Of a stretch of DNA of 64,000 nt, positions 56,869 to 64,000 are shown one piece after another. Position numbers and translations under genes: made by a program. The DNA lies in NCBI GenBank assembly GCA_013365325.1, contig JABVXV010000114.1, positions 1 through 64,000 of the forward strand, in the 5' to 3' direction. The stretch's first letter is position 1, and each line of letters begins with the position of its first letter. This stretch comes from Dipetalonema caudispina (taxonomy: Eukaryota; Nematoda; Chromadorea; Rhabditida; Onchocercidae). Under the pieces are notes generated by a model that was not told the origin of the DNA, made no database searches, and was given only the letters and a program-made list of their open reading frames with translations.

Positions 56869-58836
56869 CCTTAGTAAGAAGTTCATGCGCTGGTAAGAAG
56901 TCTACACATTCACTGGTATTCAACTGTTAGGAAGATAAATGATATGAATCTGGGTCAGTTTTTAGCCTATAAGGGAAATTTGTTGGTGGAAGGTGTATCA
57001 AACCATTTGCATTTGTATGATATACATTTGTACGATCGGTGTGTTTGCGGGAATTGTAGCATCAATGGTACCTTGGAAATCAATTTTCCCTTTCTTCGAA
57101 TCCTGCCTTTATCACTGTCATATTATTTTCATGGTACATGGAAAACTATAAAATCGATTGCTTCAATTAATTCAATTTAATGTAACATATCCCTTATGTG
57201 AAGGTGTGTCATCTATTATCAAAAGCAAAATAGCCAGGATCATCAAGATTATTTGTTTCTCTTTATCTTATTTAAATCAGTTTTTCCTGTATTCATTTTG
57301 GGCTTCCTCTTCTTGCTACATGCGCAGATCGTCCATTCTCAGAAACGATCGCCTATTTTACCCGTTGCATAGGTGGTAAATGGAGTGAATTTCAACATGG
57401 AATCATAATATGTCTTTTTCCCATTCATAGCGCAAAAGTGTGTTGAAAATTAGAAATAAGTACCTTCAAAAATGTTGCTTATTTTAATGCAAGCAAAACG
57501 ACTACCTTTTCAAATATGTAAAAAAAAGACATGTTGAATTTTTGAATTTCTAAATTCCGAAAAAGTTTAACAGAGCACAAACTAAAAACAAGAATTTATG
57601 GTGAACTACGCTGCAATGTGACTTTTTGTTTTGTTAAAATGACTCCTCAAGCTCGAATTCTAGTCAAAACAAACCAATCAAAATCCATAAATTATTCGAA
57701 ATATCTCAATTGAAATGACCCTCTCTCATACTTCTTCCCAAAACATAGCATGTGTGAATTATATACAAAACGATCAATATACATGCAAAAGTAACGAAGG
57801 AAAGTAATAGCGAAATCCCACTTAAACGATATTCTGCAGAGTTTTAACCTCATTATTACTCTCCATCCATTCCTTTCTCTTTTTCCTCTTCAACACAAAT
57901 ATCTGAATCAGAATTTGGCAAGCTGCTCATGAATAGAAAGCCAAGTCTTTTTTACTTAACATCCAACAATCGAAATCGAATCAAATTGTACTGCGCTATT
58001 TCGTTGATACAGGAAAAGGTTGTGCGTATGGTTTCTACGTTATAACATTTCAAATTAAATTTACGAAAAATAGGGGTTAAAAGAAATAAATTGAACCACA
58101 AAATTCAAGATAAATATCGTATGTACGATTAATCCGAGCTTAAGACCTGAAATGGAGACCAAAACGGGCATGAAAGGCAAGAACGAAAGACGAGAAAAAA
58201 TCGAAGTTTTTAAAATTATAGAAACAATATAAGAGTTAAATCAATCAAAAGCATGCCCTTATTTCAGACTAACAATGTGTATTAACATTACCATATAGTA
58301 GTGCAGACCTTCCAGCGATTGCACTTCCAAGCTTTCGATCAGCTTAAGTTCGTTCAAAATGTGGGAAAAGCAATGTTGTAATATACACAGAGGATGCACT
58401 TCTTGTTGAACCCATCCTGTGGATTCCGGGTCATGCTCACCCGGGATAGCAACCTATTTCTGTCCTCTGCACAGTTCAATTGATCATGCACATTTTGTTT
58501 TGGGTATATATAAATGCCAATAAGCAAATGTTATCTTCAAACAATTTATCTTTTGACTTTAGAAACACAGCAGCACTCATTTAACCGGATCTATTTGAGG
58601 CAATATATAATTTCACGAGTATTTAATCAAAGCCCAGTTGGATTCTTCTTGTAAATCATTGCATGAATTGAAGGATCTCTGCTTCATTTCTTACCGCACT
58701 ATCATGAACTTACTGTAGATCGTCATCATCAAATGATAGTTGACAGTAGTCATTGAAATTGCTGGAAATAATGGAAAAATTAATAGAAATTAAATTAGGA
58801 ATTTTGTGAATTCTACGTTGTAAAGATTTATTAGGA
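56869..58836. other. No supported gene
   Basis: Upstream flank of the four-TM gene. Plus-strand frame 56944-57180 has an ATG and 78 codons but no splice or promoter evidence. The stretch 58714-58836 on the minus strand holds an exon-like piece (acceptor ATTTCCAG, donor GTAAGT, 58761-58714) that could not be joined to anything. Confidence 0.4.
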
Positions 58837-59114
58837 TCAGGTATGCCATAAATTGGCTGTGCTTTCGAATTCTTGTAGAAGTTCAGCAATAGAACAGTAT
58901 CGAAGCAGTGAGGATAGAATGTTTTTAGAAGTTTCAAGTAAGACCGCCCTCAACTGACTAGCAAAGATAAGTCTTCGGCACTACAAATAGCTTAAAAGAA
59001 TCAGATTAAACGAAATGATCGGCTTTTGGCAATTTATATTACCGAACGGTGAGCACATAGAAAGGCGTAAGTGCTGGACGACTTAATAGCAGTTTGGGGA
59101 AGAAAGAATAAAGC
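58837..59114 (-). CDS. 3' part of an unrecognised minus-strand gene, two exons
   Basis: Exon 59114-59043 follows ATATCTTTAG and ends TCG/GTAATA in phase 0. Exon 58980-58837 follows CTATTTGTAG in phase 0 and ends at TGA 58839-58837, for 71 residues. The last exon reads as a leucine-rich helical segment (ASQLRAVLLETSKNILSSLL, then CSIAELLQEFESTANLWHT). Upstream exons could not be fixed, because 59160-59400 is open in several frames on both strands. No family was recognised. Confidence 0.32.
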
Positions 59115-60307
59115 CTAAAGATATCTCTGTGCCAACACATTTCATTTAATGAAGTTTATCCGGAAACGTTAATTTGAAATAAAATCCGGCATAAGGCTTG
59201 CCTCTTCGAGCTGACAAAGAGCAAAGATAACTGCATAGGTTCGATTCAAAGGTACTTGAGAAGCGTTTATGTCATATCCAGCATTGCTCTATCAAGATCC
59301 GCTTCCTCTTTACAACGGGAACTGCTGTATTTGTCCACTTTTTTTTCTTCAATTGACAAAGTTGTCTATTTGGTTAAGCATCTTACTACTCATTCATTCT
59401 GAATAACTTAGCAAATTGCCATGATGAGGCAGTTCGGAAAATAAACAAATACTGATTAAAGCTTTCAATAAGATAAATTTCTTCCTAGTGGGAGGTACAA
59501 CAACAGATGATAATAACTGAAACTTTTTTCCTCGCGCTTAACCACTCACAGAAACTTCTCATAAAGTAATCTTAAAATTACAAAATAGCAATCAGCATTA
59601 AAATTCATATATTTTTGAGCAACTACCCTATGCTATCCCACATCACAGTCCAATCAGTGATCGAGCAATTTGTAATTAATTGTGGGTGCGAAATTTTCCA
59701 CAATTACGATTGCAAATACAATAGAGTGCTTCGATTGAACGTAACTGGCAATTTGTACAGTGCAAGTGCAGAGAAATCTCAGTCCCTGTTCCGTGTTTTG
59801 TATTTCTTAACTTGTCACACTAACTCCTAGCTGTTTCAGAGCTGGTTTATTTCCTGCATACTTTAATAAATCCGGTCAAGTTAACAATAAGTTAAATGCA
59901 GGGCAGTAAGGTATCTGCAGAATCCATCTCATTCATTTCCCTTTTTATTCAACCTCAGATATACTTAACTAGCAGTTAAAAACTAAATATTATAAAATTT
60001 GAAAAGAGTAATAAAAAAGCAAATTAAAACTACAAATTTGGAAGACTAAATTAATTAGTGGTGGCAAAAAAAAATCTTCACTCTGTAAAAATCTCAGACT
60101 GAATGGGGTCGGAACTTAGAAAGCCTTACACCTTCAACAAAATTCATATCAGAAAATGCATTCACGTAAGTTACATGCATGATTACTACATTAGCAAGAC
60201 AGAAAGGTAAGACAACAACAAAGTTTAAGCTGGCTTGTCACGAACTAACGAGATTAATTCAACAGATTACTGAAACAAAGATTTTCATCAGAAGTCAATC
60301 AAGGTGT
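59115..60307. other. Ambiguous, possibly decayed coding stretch and spacer
   Basis: From 59160 to 59400 two minus-strand frames and one plus-strand frame (about 70 codons, no ATG) all look protein-like. The minus frames follow each other with a one-base shift near 59270. From 59400 to 60307 nothing is supported; frame 59615-59830 (plus) lacks splice support. Confidence 0.35.
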
Positions 60308-60496
60308 TCACTTAGTAGCGTAACGCGAATACTGGTTGGAACACGTCGACAGAAATGACTCGATGGATTGTCGGGGCGGGAGGTTTATGTCTCCTTGCAT
60401 GTGTCTCTGTGGTCCTTCCCGTTCTTTCAGATATTCAATGTCTTCAAAAAGAGAAGAAGGCACTGATGGTGGATTTTGATGAAATCTCAATGATAT
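60308..60496 (-). CDS. Terminal exon of an unrecognised minus-strand gene
   Basis: The exon starts at 60496 after CTAATGATAACAG in phase 0 and reads 62 residues to TGA 60310-60308. Composition is coding-like and less AT-rich than its surroundings: proline-rich start (HQNPPSVPSSLFEDIEYLKE), then QRHMQGDINLPPRQ and a Ser/Tyr-rich end (QYSRYATK). An internal acceptor (CCACCATCAG) would start it 42 bases later in another phase. Possible short upstream exons near 60516-60550 and 60640-60700 fit the phase but are unproven. The gene would be transcribed away from the TANGO1-like gene. The plus-strand frame 60355-60618, which begins with a signal-like stretch, overlaps it antisense and was judged less likely. 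Confidence 0.38.
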   Translation of the reverse strand: MSLRFHQNPPSVPSSLFEDIEYLKEREGPQRHMQGDINLPPRQSIESFLSTCSNQYSRYATK

Positions 60497-61474
60497 CTGT
60501 TATCATTAGAAATGATCCGATCTCTTTAGATATTCAACTAATTTGTTTAGGGTCAAAATCAGGAAAAAACTTGGATGATGTGTGTAATTTAGGCGTATCA
60601 TTTTTGATTATTATATAATACAAGTTGACGTCATCAATCGGAAACAAACTATGATATCGGGGTGAACTTCAGTTCGGATTTGAATTTGAGCTTTGGACTT
60701 TCTGTGGGAGTGTGATATCAAATATATTTTAACTTATTCCATTATTTGCTTCTGCTACGGATAGAGAAAATGCAAAGGGGAGACATGCGAAGTTCACCAA
60801 TTCACAGATTCAGATTCAACATTTCATCTCTCTGAGATCCCTAATGATGATAGTCCAATTGAAATTTCTTTTAAATAGCTTTTACTGTCAGTGAATATGT
60901 AAAGACCAAAATGCTCAAATTCAAATATAACTTCATATTTCGAATTGCCGTATCCAATTATTAATTCTTAAATTTAATGCAGATAATATCTAGGAGGTGG
61001 AGGATGTGCTCGGAGATTTGAAAACGAAAAGAAGCCTATTTTCTGTATTCATTTATTTTCTTTCAAGTTTTATTTTGCTGTTTGATACTACTCCGCGATC
61101 GTAATAACGACAATGATTGTCGTTCGTTTTGTTAATATTAATGTTAGTTAATTTGATTTAATCTCATTTCTCTTCTGAGTTATCACTTTTTTCTGCTTTA
61201 GTTTGCAGTCACATCATTTTTTGTAAGCCCAACATTACTTTGCTGTTAAGAGCCATTCCTAAAGGTCCCCCAGGTATTTTACTCATGGTCATTGATCTGC
61301 CAAGTGTCCCATTTAAAGAAACGAAGGAAAGCAGCTTATTTTACAGGGTTGTTTTATGTGAATTGGTTATATATTTCCTTTGTTTAGTATAACAGGCTGT
61401 TTTCTTTCCTTCCTTCGAAGTATACTTTTTGAGAAAATGTTATCAAAAGTTGTTCAGAGAAGTATTACTGCCCG
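60497..61474. other. Putative divergent promoter region
   Basis: Lies between a minus-strand gene ending at 60308 and the plus-strand gene starting at 61491. It contains a perfect TGACGTCA octamer (CRE/ATF-type site) at about 60626-60633. No full exon could be assigned. Confidence 0.4.
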
Positions 61475-61484
61475 TTTTATTTAG
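61475..61484 (+). promoter_or_regulatory. Candidate trans-splice acceptor of the TANGO1-like gene
   Basis: GTTTTATTTAG ends at 61484, six bases before the ATG at 61491. Such a short leader fits spliced-leader trans-splicing. Confidence 0.5.
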
Positions 61485-61490
61485 GTAATT

Positions 61491-64000
61491 ATGTGGTTAG
61501 CAGTATTTTTGCAATTAACTTCATCGTTAGGAGCAATCGCAAAGAAAACAAAATTATGTGGCGATGAAACTTGTTCAGGTTATACTTTTTTCGGGTTTTC
61601 TGAAAGTTTGGTTTTTTATTTACGGGGAGAATATGACTGTTTGATGTGGCTGGGAAATTTGGAGATTTGAAGTAATCTTTATTGGAAAAATTAGCTAATT
61701 TATTTTCGAATCAACCATATTATTGATAACCATAGTAGATTTTCTAGTTGTTATAAGGATAGCTTTCCTATTATTTTTCCTACTAGGACCATTTTCGTGA
61801 ATTTTGCAGGTTTTTCGGAATTTTTCGTGTTCATAGTTACTGAAATTGGTCCTCCTATCAAGTTATTATTAATTTTATCAACTTAATGTTGTTCTCGTTG
61901 AATATTCGTTCTAATATTGCTTCTGATCTTGATTTTAAAATTTAGAGAAGTTATTCGAAGGAAAGTTCCACCGGTCGTCATTAGCTACTCACGAGTCATT
62001 CCTATCGCCCAATGAAAACGATGTTGTCAGTGTCTATGCAATTAAATTTAGTGACCGAACAGATTTAATGGAAGGCGCTGTAAGCTGTCGTTCGCTTCTT
62101 TCTTAATTAATAGACGTGCTTCGTTCGCAGCTGTTCAATCTTCAAAAATAGCATATCTTCGGTTCTTTAAAGAAGCTTATAATATCACCAAACAAATCAT
62201 TTTGTTTCTTCTAACCTTCAGTAAAACATTGGTAACCACATGACTTGTAATTTTTGAATTGATTTGTTTGCAGCTTGTCCGTGAACCAGCAAAGAAAGGA
62301 AATTTTTTTTCCATGCATATTAATCTCGATGATTACGTGAAATTCCTAAGAAATGCGGTTGTGTCCAATAAAACAATGTTTATGATCAGTAGAGATCCGC
62401 ACGATCATCCTTCCCACAGATTAATCGGTAATGAATATTCTCCTAGTTCCTTTCATTATTCGTGTTTGTCTTCATTGTTACTCTTTTCGGAAAATTTTTG
62501 GTATGTTGCTTCAGATGTAGATGCTTCGAGGCAACCTCTGATCTGGAACATTATCTTGTCGATATTGTTTTCACGGGAAAAAAAATTTTAAGGTATCAAA
62601 GCAGCCTTGCCAGAATTAATTAAAGACTATGAAGTGAATGCCGAGCGTCTTTCTGTTGAAAAACAGCTACCAGCAGAACAGATCGACTATGCTGCATTGG
62701 GATACTTTTCTGATACCGAAGGTTTCCTTCTGTTTGAATTTAATGTGGATTGGTGGATAAAATGTGTTTGGATTTCATTACATTTATCGTAGGTATCTGC
62801 GGAATCAGTAGACATAACCAAAGTTATTTTTCCAATCTGAATTTTCTAGAAATTATGAATTCCCAGTTGAATGTTCCATTTTGTGATTCGAAATTGATTT
62901 ACGAATGTTTATATACATCTATGGACTGGGTAGAACGGTAGTTTTCGTTTTGATTGGACCGTTTATTTTTATCATTTATATCCTCAAGTTTATCAAGGAC
63001 ATGGACATTCACATAGTTATGGACATAGGCATTCTTATGATCACGAACATTATCATGATCGTGGCATGCATGCAGATTCGCATGAACATATCCAAAATGT
63101 GCAACATACAAGTCAACCTATGGTTCCTTCTTCTGAAACGGCAGTACGTATTTTTTTTTTTCCTGTCGTTTGTTCCGTATATTTCATGGTGAGATCATAA
63201 ACTTTGATTAAAAGAGGCTGTTAGAACAGAAGAAGTGCACCAGCTACCTTTCGTGCACTTGGGTACTGTTTTGCTTTTGGCTTTTCTCATGAAATGATCC
63301 CATGAAATGATTTGTTTTTGGCTTTTTTCATGAAATGGTTTAGAACATATTATAATGAAGTTGCGTATCGAAAGCGGTCTTAAGAGGTTCCCTAAAGTGA
63401 GTGTACTGTGGAATCTAGCTTCATGCTGTTCCGCTACATCAATGTGGAATATGTTGGATCTTTTGAAGCTGTGATGATTTGATCGACAGTATCTTGATGA
63501 CATATGTAAGATGTTTGATTATTTTGTTATTAGTAATTGAAGCATATTTTCCAGGCAGTTCCACCACTTCCAGCAGTGAATGTCTTAACGAATGAACCGC
63601 AGGAGACACCTTCTGGAACGGTCACTTCAGTCCATCAGCAGGAGGTTCAGGACCTACATGATTTTTTTAGCTCGTGAACAGTTGAATTTCTCTAATGTTC
63701 GGAAATTCTATTTAGCAAGTTATGAGCCGGATTTGATTTGCATCATTTGTTTATATGTTGTTGTTTTAGACGCCTGTTTTCGACTCTGAATTCAATGTCG
63801 TACCGGAGATTCCTGTACAGCAAAATTTAATGCAGATTCCTGCTTCTCCTATGTCGATGCCAGATATGAGATCGACCTTGAAAGTTATCCCTGATGTTCC
63901 TGTAGTGTCTAGCCCTTCTTCAGTTGTGGAAGAGACGGCAGCTACGTCCGAAAATCTGCCTCCATCTGGCACAATTGATCTCAATTTCGCAGAGGAAAGC
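61491..64000 (+). CDS. tango1: TANGO1/MIA3-like ER cargo receptor, N-terminal part (runs off the right edge)
   Basis: Family role: ER-exit-site membrane protein whose luminal SH3-like domain recruits collagen and other bulky cargo for COPII export. Exons: 61491-61578, 61946-62079, 62274-62427, 62593-62721, 62989-63143, 63555-63644, 63770 to beyond 64000. All phases agree, with at least 327 residues. The ATG follows an in-frame TAG. Residues 1-17 are a signal peptide. Next comes the MIA-type motif KLCGDETCSEKLFEGKF (Cys23, Cys28), then NDVVSVYAIKFSDRTDLMEG. VEKQLPAEQIDY matches the end of the MIA fold. Between these lies an insertion of about 60 residues. Residues about 172-205 are His-rich, followed by a Pro/Val/Glu-rich luminal linker. 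The membrane segments, coiled coils and proline-rich tail expected of the family lie outside the window. The exon 4 and 5 acceptors (TTTTAAG, CCTCAAG) and the exon 6 donor are weak. MIA-domain family is likely; orthology is inferred. Confidence 0.72.
63277..63337. repeat. Short tandem duplication in a TANGO1-like intron
   Basis: TTGGCTTTT-Y-TCATGAAATG occurs at 63277-63296 and again at 63318-63337 (41-bp period), with an extra CATGAAATGAT between them at 63301. Confidence 0.9.

Noticed and set aside
59230..59250. GGTTCGATTC, a tRNA T-loop-like motif
   Set aside because: No acceptor stem, D arm or anticodon arm could be built around it.
60355..60618. Plus-strand frame starting with a signal-peptide-like stretch
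   Set aside because: Antisense to the better supported terminal exon at 60308-60496, and its second half is low-complexity hydrophobic.
62899..63111. His-rich minus-strand frame
   Set aside because: Antisense shadow of the His-rich exon of the TANGO1-like gene.

Overview
The window looks like nuclear DNA of a parasitic roundworm, most likely a clade III (filarial-type) nematode. It is about two-thirds A+T and rich in microsatellites. Exons are short (22 to about 450 nt) and are split by introns of about 40 nt to about 1 kb. Introns end in TTTCAG/TTTTAG, several genes have a bare TTTTCAG-type acceptor a few bases before the start codon (as expected for spliced-leader trans-splicing), and the best-recognised gene is a nematode-type aristaless homeobox gene. 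No rRNA, tRNA, CRISPR array, transposase or prokaryotic gene was recognised.

Layout. (1) 0-5 kb: short, phase-consistent but unrecognised gene models, plus strand at 32-700, 2511-3456 and 4481-4728, minus strand at 3918-4178. (2) 5-45 kb: a roughly 40-kb AT-rich stretch with microsatellites (AAT, GA, CA, GT, AT), one perfect 20-bp palindrome and a few isolated coding candidates (9582, 20054, 21649, 35315, 37596). It is largely gene-poor and is the probable regulatory upstream region of the homeobox gene. (3) 45.36-50.18 kb: a complete eight-exon alr-1 (ARX/ALX-type) homeobox gene on the plus strand; every splice junction keeps phase and the PRD-class 46/47 intron is present. (4) 53.3-61.4 kb: small minus-strand genes built from short exons, including a four-TM membrane protein (55826-56868), a small secreted protein (53342-53964) and two partial models (58837-59114, 60308-60496). 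(5) 61.49 kb to the right edge: the 5' seven exons of a TANGO1/MIA3-like gene. It encodes a signal peptide, a MIA-type SH3-like domain with its CxxxxC pair and a striking histidine-rich luminal segment, and it runs off the window.

No pathway or operon clearly links these genes. alr-1 is a neuronal and tissue-patterning transcription factor, and the TANGO1-like protein would act at ER exit sites in export of bulky cargo such as collagen. Apart from these two, gene calls rest on open frames, splice-site quality and phase agreement rather than on recognised families. In DNA this AT-rich, such evidence alone can mislead, and confidences are set accordingly.
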